From contig JAVEZY010000006.1 in NCBI GenBank assembly GCA_034002745.1, positions 54,546 through 118,545 of the forward strand: DNA of 64,000 nt. The letters run 5' to 3'. Of the stretch, positions 8,662 through 17,198 are shown one piece after another. Both the position numbers and the translations under genes were made by a program. Each line of letters begins with the position of its first letter. Position 1 is the first letter of the stretch. This stretch comes from JAITWN01 sp034002745 (GTDB lineage Bacteria; Pseudomonadota; Gammaproteobacteria; SZUA-140). A model generated the notes under the pieces. It ran no database searches and had not been told where the DNA came from. It worked only from the letters and a program-made list of their open reading frames with translations.

Positions 8662-9342
8662 TCAGGTATCCGCCCAGCGACGTAGCAGATTGTGGTAGAC
8701 ACCGAGCAGCTGGCCAGACACGGCATGATCGGGCAGCGCCTGCGCCACATCCTGGATGGCATTGTCCAGACTGAACAGCAAGGCCCGCTCACCGTCATCA
8801 CGAATCAGGCTCTGTATCCAGAAGAAGGCCGCGAAGCGCGTGCCACGCGTCACCGGCGTAACACGATGCAGGCTGTGGCCGGGATAGATCACCATGTCCC
8901 CTGCCGGAAGCTTCACGGTATGCGCGCCATAGGTATCCTCGATCACCAGCTCCCCGCCCTCGTATTCCTGAGGCTCGCTGAAGAACAGTGTGGCCGAGAT
9001 ATCAGAGCGTACCCGGTGCGGCGTACCCGGCACGGCGAAGATCGCATTATCGATGTGGTTGCCGTAGGCGCCTCCACCTTCGTAGCGATTGAAGCGCGGC
9101 GGCAGGACACGCAGCGGCAATGCCGAGGACATGAAGAGTGAATTCTTTGCCAGTATGTCCAGAATGAGATCGCCCAGACGGGCACCCACCGGATCATCGT
9201 GGGCGAGTTGCAGATTGCTTTTCACCCGCACCGCGGCATGCCCGGCGGTGAGCCGCCCATCGCTCCAGCTCGCCGCCTCCAGCGCAGCGCGGCTTTGGCG
9301 CACCTGTTCCGGGCTCAACACCCGGGGAATTCGCTGCATCAT
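8662..9342 (-). CDS. PKHD-type Fe(II)/2-oxoglutarate dioxygenase, PiuC/YbiX family
   Basis: Iron- and 2-oxoglutarate-dependent hydroxylase of 226 aa. The metal triad is visible: His96 and Asp98 in GAYGNHIDNA, and His159 in YPGHSLHRV; Arg169 is the likely 2-oxoglutarate ligand. In many bacteria piuC/ybiX sits beside a catecholate-siderophore TonB receptor (piuA/fiu), and the same holds here: the receptor at 9506 is divergently transcribed across a strong Fur box. The start codon is one of two adjacent ATGs at 9342/9339 with GGGAG upstream. Expected to be induced by iron limitation together with the downstream hydroxy-acid oxidase. Confidence 0.93.
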   Translation of the reverse strand: MMQRIPRVLSPEQVRQSRAALEAASWSDGRLTAGHAAVRVKSNLQLAHDDPVGARLGDLILDILAKNSLFMSSALPLRVLPPRFNRYEGGGAYGNHIDNAIFAVPGTPHRVRSDISATLFFSEPQEYEGGELVIEDTYGAHTVKLPAGDMVIYPGHSLHRVTPVTRGTRFAAFFWIQSLIRDDGERALLFSLDNAIQDVAQALPDHAVSGQLLGVYHNLLRRWADT

Positions 9343-9401
9343 CTGACTGCTCCCGTTTTCGTCATTCCGATGGGCCGCTGTCGGCCTGCCCTATTGCCAA
9401 G

Positions 9402-9423
9402 CCTAATGACAATCATTATCATT
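9402..9423. promoter_or_regulatory. Fur box
   Basis: The sequence CCTAATGACAATCATTATC (9402-9420) matches 16 of the 19 positions of the classical Fur consensus GATAATGATAATCATTATC and is followed by ATT. It lies in the 163-bp region between the divergent dioxygenase (start 9342) and TonB receptor (start 9506) genes, so one site could repress both under iron sufficiency. Confidence 0.9.
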
Positions 9424-9505
9424 GCGCTTTGCTTTCAAAGCAACACATATTGGCCTGGCCGGCGATCACCCGCCCAAACGACAACTCCGCAAACTTGGAA
9501 GACAC

Positions 9506-11812
9506 ATGAAAACTCTAGGCGCCGAAAGAAACAATCGAATCAAACCCTTGCTCGCCGCGATACTGTGCGCCAGTGGCGGCGGCCTCGCGGGAACGGAGGT
9601 CCAGGCACAGGAGGCGGGTGATGTCGTGACGCTGCGTTCGCTCTCCGTTCAGGCGGCGCCTGATCAGCCGGGGCAGGTCGCCTCGCCCAAGTTCACCGCC
9701 CCCCTCCTCGACACGCCGCAGACGGTACAGGTAATCCCTTCCGAGCTGTTCACGCAACAGGGCGCACAGAGCCTGACCGATGTGCTGCGCAACACTCCCG
9801 GCATCAGCTTCAGCGCCGGTGAGAACGGGTTTTCCACCAACACCAACAACTTCACTTTGCGCGGCTTCGATACCAGCGGCAACATATTTGTCGACGGTAC
9901 ACGCGACTCCGGCAACTATCGCCGCGATGTCTTCAATGTCGAACAGGTCGAAGTGGTGAAGGGTCCAGCAGCGGACAATGGACGCGGCGGTGCTGGCGGT
10001 TACATCAACATCGAAACCAAGACGCCGCAGCTGCGCGACAGCCAGACGGCATCCATCGGCTACGGTTTCGACGAGTACGATTCCGAGCATCGCCTGCGCA
10101 CCGCGCTCGACGTCAACCGAATCGTCGGCGACGGCACCGCGATCCGGATGAACCTGCTGATGCAGGAAGGCGGCGTCGCCGGTCGGCAGATGGCCGAGCA
10201 CAACAGCCTGGGCGTTGCTCCGTCACTCGCCTTCGGCCTGGACGGCCCGACGCGCCTGGTCCTCGGCTATCAGTATCTGGAGCAGGAAGATCTGCCCGAC
10301 TGGGGCATTCCGGCAGCATTCATCGAGGACATGGTCCGCTTCGATCGCACCGTGGACGAAGACGATCGCGACCGCTTCTATGGCCTGGCCTCGGATCATG
10401 ACGATACCGTCTCCCATTCCGCCATGGCCCGCATCGAGCATGACTTCTCCCGCGATTTCAGCCTGAGCAACCAGACGCGCTGGGTCAGGACCGATCGCGA
10501 TGCCCGTTATACGGTCGCGACGGCGTACGATGCGGCGACGCGCGAGGTCGCCACGCAGGCACAGTTCTACGAACGCGAGAATACGTCGATCTCCAACCTC
10601 ACCAACCTGACGTTCCGTTTCGACACCGGCGCCCTGCGGCACACCGCGGCGGCTGGCCTGGAGATTTCGCGTGAGACCTCGGATGCGCTGCGCTTCGGCA
10701 CCGCCAACCAGCCGGCGACGGATATCGCCAACCCGGATCCGTTCCGTGCCGGCGTCCCGGTCGTCGCAGCCACCGAGATCAGCGAGGTGACCATCGACAC
10801 CATCGCGCTCTACGCCTACGACACCATCGCGCTGAGCGAACGCTGGGAGCTGACCGGCGGTCTGCGCGGCGAGCGTTACGAAGTCGACATCGAAAGCCGC
10901 AGCGCGAGCGGCAACCCGCAAGGACCTGATCAGTACGATGTCAGCGATACCACCCTGAGCGGAAAGCTCGGGCTGGTGTTCAAGCCGGTCGAACATGGCA
11001 GCGTCTACGGCGCGGTAAGCATGTCCACCCTGCCCCCGGGCTCCTATCTGTCCAATCCCGACATCTCGCGCACCGGCAATAACGCGTTCCCCGGCCTGGT
11101 CGGACAGAACAACGAAGAGGCCAGGACGCAGAAGGCCATCAACTACGAACTCGGTGTGAAGTGGAACTTGTTCGATGACCGGCTCAACGCTTCAGCGGCT
11201 GTCTTCCACACCGAACGTCGCAACGTCGCCATTACCGGCGCAGAAGAACCCGGCGGCGATGTCACTCTGCAGGGATACGGCAAGCAGATCGTACAGGGGA
11301 TCGAGCTGAGCCTGATCGGCGAGATCCGCGAAGGCTGGACCGCCTGGGGCGGCATCCTGTTCCTCGACAGCGAGCGCAAGCACAGCGCGCTGCTCGACGA
11401 ACGGCGCCGCAACGCCAACCCGGCCGATTTCAGCGGCGATTTCGGCATCTTCAACTCGACCAACGGGGATGAACTGGCATTCACGCCCGACATCACCGCC
11501 AGCGTGTGGACCAGTTATGCCTTCCGTTCGGGGTTGACCCTGGGTGGCGGCATACAGCACGTGGCCGATTCCTGGGCCGGTCGACCGGACGATGCCGACC
11601 GCATCATCCCCAACGGCATGTTCGGCGAGTTGCCCGGTTACACCGTGCTGAACCTCATGGCCTCGTACGCCGTCAGTGAGAACCTGCTGGTGCGGCTCAA
11701 CATCGACAACGTCACGGACGAACTCTATGCCGTCTCGACCAACTGGGCAGCGCAGCGCGTCTTCACGGGCGCGCCGCGTTCATACCTGCTGACAGCGGAC
11801 CTGCGCTTCTGA
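9506..11812 (+). CDS. TonB-dependent siderophore receptor, Fiu/PiuA-like
   Basis: Outer-membrane catecholate-siderophore receptor, 768 aa. The signal peptide MKTLGAERNNRIKPLLAAIL ends near GTEVQAQ. The plug domain follows (LLDTPQTVQVIPSELFTQQG, TDVLRNTPGISFSAGENGF, FNVEQVEVVKGPAADNGRG), then a 22-strand barrel ending in the aromatic-terminal signature YLLTADLRF. The plug motifs match the Fiu/PiuA group. The ATG at 9506 is preferred over an upstream in-frame ATG at 9422 that lies inside the Fur region and would spoil the signal peptide. Fur box upstream and PiuC partner divergently encoded. Confidence 0.95.
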   Translation: MKTLGAERNNRIKPLLAAILCASGGGLAGTEVQAQEAGDVVTLRSLSVQAAPDQPGQVASPKFTAPLLDTPQTVQVIPSELFTQQGAQSLTDVLRNTPGISFSAGENGFSTNTNNFTLRGFDTSGNIFVDGTRDSGNYRRDVFNVEQVEVVKGPAADNGRGGAGGYINIETKTPQLRDSQTASIGYGFDEYDSEHRLRTALDVNRIVGDGTAIRMNLLMQEGGVAGRQMAEHNSLGVAPSLAFGLDGPTRLVLGYQYLEQEDLPDWGIPAAFIEDMVRFDRTVDEDDRDRFYGLASDHDDTVSHSAMARIEHDFSRDFSLSNQTRWVRTDRDARYTVATAYDAATREVATQAQFYERENTSISNLTNLTFRFDTGALRHTAAAGLEISRETSDALRFGTANQPATDIANPDPFRAGVPVVAATEISEVTIDTIALYAYDTIALSERWELTGGLRGERYEVDIESRSASGNPQGPDQYDVSDTTLSGKLGLVFKPVEHGSVYGAVSMSTLPPGSYLSNPDISRTGNNAFPGLVGQNNEEARTQKAINYELGVKWNLFDDRLNASAAVFHTERRNVAITGAEEPGGDVTLQGYGKQIVQGIELSLIGEIREGWTAWGGILFLDSERKHSALLDERRRNANPADFSGDFGIFNSTNGDELAFTPDITASVWTSYAFRSGLTLGGGIQHVADSWAGRPDDADRIIPNGMFGELPGYTVLNLMASYAVSENLLVRLNIDNVTDELYAVSTNWAAQRVFTGAPRSYLLTADLRF

Positions 11813-11815
11813 CAG

Positions 11816-12727
11816 TCAAAGGGGACGTTCCCCTTGCAGGGGAGCGTCCCCTTTTTTTCCCTGCTCGAGTCCTTTCCGTCCGGCCCAGTCCCGGGCGAAC
11901 TGCCAGGCGACGCGTCCACTGCGTGATCCGCGCGACAGCGCATAGCGCAGCGCTTCGACGCGCACCTCCTCATCGAGCACGGTAATGCCGAGCTCGCGGA
12001 GCCACGCATGGCAGATGTCGAGATAGTCATCCTGGCTGAACGGATAGAAGGACAGCCACAAGCCGAACCGCTCCGACAGCGAGATTTTCTCCTCCACCGC
12101 CTCTCCGTGATGGATCTCGCCATCGACGATGCGGGTTTCCAGGTTCTCGCGCCGGTATTCGGGCAACAGATGGCGCCGATTGGACGTGGCATAGATCAGG
12201 ACATTTTCGGCGGGCCCCGCCACCGAGCCGTCGAGCACGGCCTTCAATGCCTTGTAGCTGGCGTCGTCGGCCTCGAACGACAGATCGTCGCAGAAGACGA
12301 TGAAACGTTCCTCTCGCCCCCGCACCAGTTCCACGATATCCGTCAGGTCGACCAGGTCATGAGGTTCGACTTCGATCAAGCGCAATCCGCGGTCGTGGTA
12401 TTCGGCAAGCAGCGCCTTTACCAGCGAAGATTTTCCGGTCCCGCGCGAACCCCACAGGAGGGCATTGTTGGCGGGCAGACCGCAAATGAACTGTCGCGTA
12501 TTGCGCTCGAGTTCCGTCTTCTGCTCATCGATGTTGCGCAGCTCCGCCAGCCGGATGCGATGCGGATGCGTCACCGCCTGCAGTTCCCCGCCGCCTCGCC
12601 GGCGCCGCCAGCGCCATGCCGTCGCCTTCCAGTCCGGTGTCACGGATCCCGGGCCGATCAGTGCCTCGATGCGACCGAGAATGCGTTCGACCCGTTCGAG
12701 CACACGATCCTGTTGGTTCCCGCTCAT
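11816..12727 (-). CDS. DUF815-family AAA ATPase
   Basis: P-loop ATPase of 303 aa. Walker A is GSRGTGKSS, Walker B is RFIVFCDDLSF, and ATSNRRHL looks like a sensor-1 region. NIDEQKTELERNT upstream of the P-loop is typical of the family. The molecular role of DUF815 proteins is not established to my knowledge. The last 14 or so residues (GKKGDAPLQGERPL) are encoded by the palindromic repeat that terminates the neighbouring gene, so the native C-terminus was probably altered by repeat insertion. It converges on the TonB receptor. Confidence 0.88.
   Translation of the reverse strand: MSGNQQDRVLERVERILGRIEALIGPGSVTPDWKATAWRWRRRRGGGELQAVTHPHRIRLAELRNIDEQKTELERNTRQFICGLPANNALLWGSRGTGKSSLVKALLAEYHDRGLRLIEVEPHDLVDLTDIVELVRGREERFIVFCDDLSFEADDASYKALKAVLDGSVAGPAENVLIYATSNRRHLLPEYRRENLETRIVDGEIHHGEAVEEKISLSERFGLWLSFYPFSQDDYLDICHAWLRELGITVLDEEVRVEALRYALSRGSRSGRVAWQFARDWAGRKGLEQGKKGDAPLQGERPL
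11819..11858. terminator. palindrome with T-tract (GGGGACGTTCCCC repeat type)
   Basis: A 15-bp stem with one G-T pair (AAGGGGACGTTCCCC / GGGGAGCGTCCCCTT, loop TTGCA) followed by seven T. It directly follows the TonB receptor gene and works as a rho-independent terminator for it. It also forms the last codons of the convergent DUF815 gene. The GGGGACnnTCCCC core resembles the repeats at 13952-14049. Confidence 0.8.
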
Positions 12728-12857
12728 TGCCGGCCTCCTGTTGTATCACCGGCAATTGTAGCAAAGGGGTCGAAGCGCTCCGGACGGGCCCTACCGCCGT
12801 CGTGTATCATGGTTCGGGACATCCGGTACGATTCGTCCATCACTCTACGCACATCCC

Positions 12858-13940
12858 ATGCAAGCGCCGAACGCCCATACCTCCGCCCGCGCACTGATGC
12901 GCTCGATCATCCAGCGCATCGCTACCGGCCCCGAACTGTCGAAGGACATTTCCCGCGAGGAAGCGCGGGATGGCATGCGGGCGGTGCTCGACGGCGCGAT
13001 CGATCCGGTACAGGCGGCAATATTCCTCATCGCCCTGCGCATGAAACGCGAAGCCGACGATGAGTATCTGGGCATTCTCGATGCGCTGCGGTCGGTTACC
13101 CGAACCGGTATCGCCGATGTCGAGGATCTGGTGGATCTCGCCGATCCCTACGACGGCTTCAACCGCGCGCTTCCGGTCTCTCCGTTCCTCGGCGCCGTTC
13201 TCGCTGCCTGCGGTGTGCGCGCTGTCGTGCATGGTGTCGCGGCGATGGGACCCAAGTTCGGCGTGACACCACGGCAGGTACTGGAAGCGGCGGGTCAGCG
13301 GGTCGATGGCACGACAGCGGAAGCGATCGCGCGCATCGAGAATCCTGCAATCGGCTGGGCGTATGTGGACCAGAGCAGTTTCTGCCCCTCATTGCACGAA
13401 CTCGCATCGCTGCGCACCCTGATGGTCAAGCGACCGGCGCTGACCACGGTCGAAAAACTGCTTGGCCCCATACGGGCGCGCGGCCGCACGCATCTGGTGA
13501 CCGGATACGTGCACAAGGCCTATCCACGGATCTACGCCCTCCTCGCGCGCGCTGCGGAGTTCGATTCGGCACTGATCGTCCGCGGTGTCGAAGGTGGGGT
13601 GATCCCGTCCCTGCGTCAGGCAGGCCGCGTATTTCGCATCCTTGGCGACGACAGCGATGAACTCGAACTGCAACCGGCGCAGTTCGGATTCAGCGCAGGT
13701 ATCCTGCCGCCATCGCTGCCGCCCATGGGCAGCACCTTCGACGCTGACGCCGTTGCTCGCGCCGCAGCCGATGCAGGAATCGCCGCGTTGTCGGGCGCTT
13801 CCGGCCCGGCTCGCGAATCGCTGATCAGCGCCGGCGCGCTCTGCCTGTGGCATCTCGGCCGTCATGCCGATCTGTCGAGCGCCGCTGCCGCTGTCGCCCG
13901 CGCCCTCGACACCGGTGCCGCACGGCGCCAGCTGGACTAG
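12858..13940 (+). CDS. TrpD2/YbiB-type anthranilate phosphoribosyltransferase-like protein
   Basis: Homologue of the nucleoside phosphorylase/TrpD fold, 360 aa. N-terminal helical domain (KDISREEARDGMRAVLDGAI, QAAIFLIALRMK) is followed by the alpha/beta domain. The usual TrpD catalytic KHGN-type loop is replaced by VVHGVAAMGPKFGVTPRQVL, as in the TrpD2 (YbiB) branch, whose E. coli member binds nucleic acid rather than making tryptophan. A second family element is ALIVRGVEGGVIPSLRQAG. No trp genes are nearby, so a role in tryptophan synthesis is unlikely. A possible -10 element lies near 12806. Confidence 0.85.
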   Translation: MQAPNAHTSARALMRSIIQRIATGPELSKDISREEARDGMRAVLDGAIDPVQAAIFLIALRMKREADDEYLGILDALRSVTRTGIADVEDLVDLADPYDGFNRALPVSPFLGAVLAACGVRAVVHGVAAMGPKFGVTPRQVLEAAGQRVDGTTAEAIARIENPAIGWAYVDQSSFCPSLHELASLRTLMVKRPALTTVEKLLGPIRARGRTHLVTGYVHKAYPRIYALLARAAEFDSALIVRGVEGGVIPSLRQAGRVFRILGDDSDELELQPAQFGFSAGILPPSLPPMGSTFDADAVARAAADAGIAALSGASGPARESLISAGALCLWHLGRHADLSSAAAAVARALDTGAARRQLD

Positions 13941-13951
13941 GGTTCGCGGCA

Positions 13952-14049
13952 GGGGGACAGTCCACAAGGGACGGTCCCCATTCAGAACTGCGGCAGGAGT
14001 TTCACGGGACTGTCCCCATCCCTCTCATCACCACAGGGGACTGTCCCCA
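13952..14049. repeat. intergenic GGGGACWGTCCC palindromic repeats
   Basis: Four copies of a GGGAC(A/T/G)GTCC core lie in 98 bases: 13952-13963, 13968-13980, 14006-14018 and 14036-14049. The first is the inverse complement of the third and fourth, so alternative hairpins are possible. The block fills the 120-bp space between the TrpD2 gene (+) and the convergent DUF2892 gene (-). It looks like a REP/BIME-like element. Confidence 0.75.
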
Positions 14050-14060
14050 TCCCCTCTCCG

Positions 14061-14426
14061 TCAGGAATGCCTATTCGGATGGCCGGCGCCGGAGAGGCTG
14101 TGGTCGAAGTCGCGCTTCGGAACCGGGTGATGACCCATGGCGGCGTCAACCTGGTAGGGCAGCGTACCGCACTGGTTTCGTTCGGAGAGATCACAGGTCT
14201 TGTAACCGAAGAGCTGGTAGAGCGGATCCCAGCCAACGAAAGCCGTCAGTCCCACGTGCGCTGATATCAGCCAGGAGGCGGCATGCCAGCCGTTCATCAC
14301 ATCACCCAACACCAGCAGATCGATCATGGGCCAGGCGAGCAGCACTGCCGTGAGCACCATGCGCAGCAAGCGATCAACAAGGGAAAGATTCTGGATCACG
14401 CCGAGACGCGTTCGTATGGTCTTCAT
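14061..14426 (-). CDS. DUF2892 inner-membrane protein
   Basis: Small membrane protein of 121 aa. After MKTIRTRLGVIQNLSLVDRL come two hydrophobic segments (LLRMVLTAVLLAWPMIDLLV and WLISAHVGLTAFVGWDPLYQ) with the DUF2892/YgaP-C pattern ending in WDPLYQLFGYKTC. The ATG at 14426 has a near-perfect AGGAGG seven bases upstream, so the longer in-frame ORF is rejected. The last 30 residues are polar and include several His. Function unknown; divergent from the bactofilin gene. Confidence 0.8.
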   Translation of the reverse strand: MKTIRTRLGVIQNLSLVDRLLRMVLTAVLLAWPMIDLLVLGDVMNGWHAASWLISAHVGLTAFVGWDPLYQLFGYKTCDLSERNQCGTLPYQVDAAMGHHPVPKRDFDHSLSGAGHPNRHS

Positions 14427-14567
14427 CGTGTCCTCCTTACAGCATCGACTCTGTATTTCTGGAAGATATTTATTTGACGTCGACCGGGCACGAAGGTTCA
14501 CCAGGAAGCGCTGGCATGGCGATTGCAATCTGACGTGCGAAGTGGCGAGTTACTGACGGAGGAACAC

Positions 14568-15053
14568 ATGTTCAAGAGATCCGAAAAAGGCGATATGCGC
14601 GATACCAATACATCGACTGCCTCGAACATCGATCGTTCGATCCAGGAACCACGCGTTCACGCGACCATCGGTTCGACCATCCACATCAAGGGAGATGTAA
14701 GCGGCGACGAGAATCTCACCATCGACGGCACGGTGGAGGGCACGATCGCTGTCAGGCAGCACAGCCTTCAGGTGGGAAAGAACGGCCGCCTGCAGGCTGA
14801 CGTACACGCCAAGGTGATCCGCATCGAAGGCCATGTCGATGGCAACCTGCACGCCGAGGAGCAGGTGGTCATTCGCGCCAGCGGTGTGGTTCGAGGCAAC
14901 ATCGTGTCTCCGCGACTGACCATGGAAGACGGATGCTCCTTCAAGGGCAGCGTCGACATGGAGGGCCGCGGCGAACGCAAGGCTGTGACGCCGGACAAAC
15001 CGGCCACCGCGAGCGATGCCAGCCAGCCTGAACGGATCGCGGCCGCCAGCTGA
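14568..15053 (+). CDS. bactofilin (polymer-forming cytoskeletal protein)
   Basis: Self-assembling beta-helical cytoskeletal protein, 161 aa. The central bactofilin domain (about residues 33-130) shows the six-residue periodicity of a right-handed beta-helix: TIGSTIHIKGDVSGDENLTI, DGTVEGTI, IRIEGHVDGNLHAEEQVVI, RASGVVRGNIVSPRLTMEDG. N- and C-terminal tails are disordered and Ala/Pro/Ser-rich, as usual. GGAGG lies upstream of the ATG at 14568. Its stop overlaps the start of a methyltransferase-like gene (TGATG), implying co-translation. Bactofilins act in cell shape, stalks or polysaccharide secretion; which role applies here is not visible. Confidence 0.93.
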   Translation: MFKRSEKGDMRDTNTSTASNIDRSIQEPRVHATIGSTIHIKGDVSGDENLTIDGTVEGTIAVRQHSLQVGKNGRLQADVHAKVIRIEGHVDGNLHAEEQVVIRASGVVRGNIVSPRLTMEDGCSFKGSVDMEGRGERKAVTPDKPATASDASQPERIAAAS

Positions 15054-15670
15054 TGGCGCGCGGGACCATAGCGGTGAAAGGCGCAGTGCCGGATGCTGCG
15101 CCTTTCGCCTCCCTCGCGCTGCAGGCCGTAACGGAAAGGCTCGATGGCGGCGCGGATCATTGCGTGCTCGATCTCGGCCCCGGCATCGGCGTCAATATCG
15201 AGTTCTGCCTGCGCATCGCTTCCCACGTGCAGGTCGCTGACCTGTACGATGCCCTGTCCACTTCCATGCTCGGCGCGTGTTCCCAGGGCAGCGAACGCGC
15301 CTGCTGCCCGGTGTTCCCGGAGTTGCTTCCCGCCCCGCCGGGACGACGCGCAGACCTGGTTCTGGCGTGGACACTGCTGGACTATATCGATCAGGATGAT
15401 CTGCCACGATTGGCGCAACACCTCCGCGCGATCGGTGCGCCGGGCCTGCTCATGCACGCGCTGGTTTCGACACGTACGCGCATCCCGCGCCTGCCGACGC
15501 TCTTTCGCATCGAACCGCACGGTCTGCTCGCCCTGCCACGGACCGACGAGGAATGCGAAGGACCAAGACAAGGCCAGGTGCGCCTTCTCGAACGCCTCCC
15601 CGGCTTCCGCGTCGTTCGCAGTGTGCTGCTGCGCAACGGGCTACAAGAGTACCTGTTCGCACTGAAGTGA
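15053..15670 (+). CDS. methyltransferase-like protein coupled to bactofilin
   Basis: A 205-aa protein whose N-terminal half resembles a class I SAM methyltransferase: CVLDLGPGIGVNIEFCLRIA is a plausible motif I, VQVADLYDAL a plausible motif II and ADLVLAWTLLDYIDQDDLPR a plausible post-II strand. The C-terminal half (HALVSTRTRIPRLPTLFRIE) does not match a family I know. The start overlaps the bactofilin stop (TGATG), a classical translational-coupling arrangement. Catalytic activity is uncertain. Confidence 0.7.
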   Translation: MARGTIAVKGAVPDAAPFASLALQAVTERLDGGADHCVLDLGPGIGVNIEFCLRIASHVQVADLYDALSTSMLGACSQGSERACCPVFPELLPAPPGRRADLVLAWTLLDYIDQDDLPRLAQHLRAIGAPGLLMHALVSTRTRIPRLPTLFRIEPHGLLALPRTDEECEGPRQGQVRLLERLPGFRVVRSVLLRNGLQEYLFALK

Positions 15671-15908
15671 TCGCAAAGGACGATCTTCACGCCAATTGGG
15701 CAAGAATCCGCACGCTGCCTGCGCTGACCGCTGCGATCGGCGATGAATGAAAGCCCTCCGGGGAATGACCAACCGATCATTCTCGCCCTCGCAGGCGCCA
15801 TTTTCCAACCTCGCTGAACTCCCGCTGCGCTTGACATCACCATCGCGATCTCCCATCGTAAGCCGCGATCGTTTCCGATCGTTCATTTACTCGCAGAGGA
15901 GCATCCCC

Positions 15909-17147
15909 GTGACCCGGTTCCCCCCTATTTTATGTACGGCGTTGGCATTTGGTGCGGCCACATCCTGCGCCATCGCGGAGGAGCACCGCTCCTGGTATAT
16001 CGCACCGGCGCTCAACTACGTCATCGCCGATGATGATCGCAGCGCCGACGACGACTTCGGCTTCCAGATCGGTATTGGCCGTGAAATCGGCCAGCGCTGG
16101 AACCTCGAACTCAACCTGGAAGCCGACAATCTCGACATCGAAGACGGCGCCGGCGCCTTCCAGCAGCGCGGTGTCTCTCTCAATGGCCTGTATTTCTTCA
16201 GCCGCGAGCGTGCCTTCGCCCCCTACGCCCTCATCGGCGCCGGTGCGTTGCACAATCGCCTGCCTGGCGACAACGCCACGAACCTCATGGCAAACGCCGG
16301 CGTCGGCTTCCTGACGAGTGCGGGCAGCAAGATGAGTCTGCGCGGCGAAGCGCGTTATCGCTGGGATACGGACAATGACACCATTCCCAGCGAAGACGAC
16401 GGCTTCGGCGACTGGGTGGTGAGCCTGGGCCTGCACATTCCCTTCGGGCGCAGTTCCGCGGCGCCTGAGCCTGCTCCGGCTCCCGCACCTGTGGCGGCGC
16501 CGGTCGTCGAGCCGGAACCGACGCCAGTGGTCGCGGATTCCGACGGCGACGGTGTCCCCGATGACCGTGACGAGTGCCCCGGTACGCGCGCCGGCGCAGC
16601 GGTGGATTCACGCGGCTGCGAACCCGACGGCGACGGCGACGGCGTGCCGAATGCCGATGATCGCTGCCCCAACACCCCCGCAGGCGCCAAGGTAGACGCA
16701 TTTGGCTGCGAGTTCGACAGTGATGGCGATGGCGTAGTCGACCGCCTCGATCGCTGCCCGGATACCGCCGCTGGCGTCAGGGTGGACGTGCGCGGATGCG
16801 AGATCAAGGAAGTCATCTCGCTGCAGGGCGTGAATTTCGAAACTTCTTCGGCCCGCCTGATCGGAGATTCCACGGCCACTCTGGATGAGACCGCCGAAAC
16901 GCTGCTCAAGCATCCGGACATCACCGCCGAAGTCGGCGGCCACTCCGACATCACAGGGCCGCGCGACTTCAATCTCCGGCTGTCACAGCAGCGCGCGGAG
17001 AGCGTCAGGGACTACCTGATTTCCAAGGGTGTCGCCGCCGATCGCCTCACCGCCGTCGGCTATGGTCCGGATCGGCCGGTGGCAGACAACGCCACCCCCG
17101 AAGGCCGGGCAGCGAATCGCCGGGTCGAACTGCAGCTCAACAAGTAA
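15909..17147 (+). CDS. OmpA-family outer-membrane protein with thrombospondin type 3 repeats
   Basis: Outer-membrane protein with three parts: an N-terminal eight-stranded barrel (HRSWYIAPALNYVIADDDRS onward), a Pro/Ala-rich linker followed by three DxDxDG calcium-type repeats (DSDGDGVPDDRDECPGTRAG, PDGDGDGVPNADDRCPNTPA, DSDGDGVVDRLDRCPDTAAG), and a C-terminal peptidoglycan-binding OmpA domain (GVNFETSSARLIGDSTATLD, GHSDITGPRDFNLRLSQQRA, GYGPDRPVADN, NRRVELQLNK). I prefer the GTG at 15909: GAGGAG lies seven bases upstream and a signal peptide follows (TRFPPILCTALAFGAATSCA, then IAEE). An ATG at 15747 would add 54 residues before the signal. Confidence 0.93.
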   Translation: MTRFPPILCTALAFGAATSCAIAEEHRSWYIAPALNYVIADDDRSADDDFGFQIGIGREIGQRWNLELNLEADNLDIEDGAGAFQQRGVSLNGLYFFSRERAFAPYALIGAGALHNRLPGDNATNLMANAGVGFLTSAGSKMSLRGEARYRWDTDNDTIPSEDDGFGDWVVSLGLHIPFGRSSAAPEPAPAPAPVAAPVVEPEPTPVVADSDGDGVPDDRDECPGTRAGAAVDSRGCEPDGDGDGVPNADDRCPNTPAGAKVDAFGCEFDSDGDGVVDRLDRCPDTAAGVRVDVRGCEIKEVISLQGVNFETSSARLIGDSTATLDETAETLLKHPDITAEVGGHSDITGPRDFNLRLSQQRAESVRDYLISKGVAADRLTAVGYGPDRPVADNATPEGRAANRRVELQLNK

Positions 17148-17157
17148 GCGGAATGAG

Positions 17158-17195
17158 GCGCATCCGCTCCCCGCCACTGCGGGGAGTGGATGCGC
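17158..17195. terminator. bidirectional hairpin terminator
   Basis: A 17-bp stem with one G-T pair (GCGCATCCGCTCCCCGC / GCGGGGAGTGGATGCGC) and a 4-base loop sits between the convergent OmpA-family and sensor-kinase genes. A pyrimidine-rich tract follows on the plus strand. Confidence 0.75.
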
Positions 17196-17198
17196 ACC

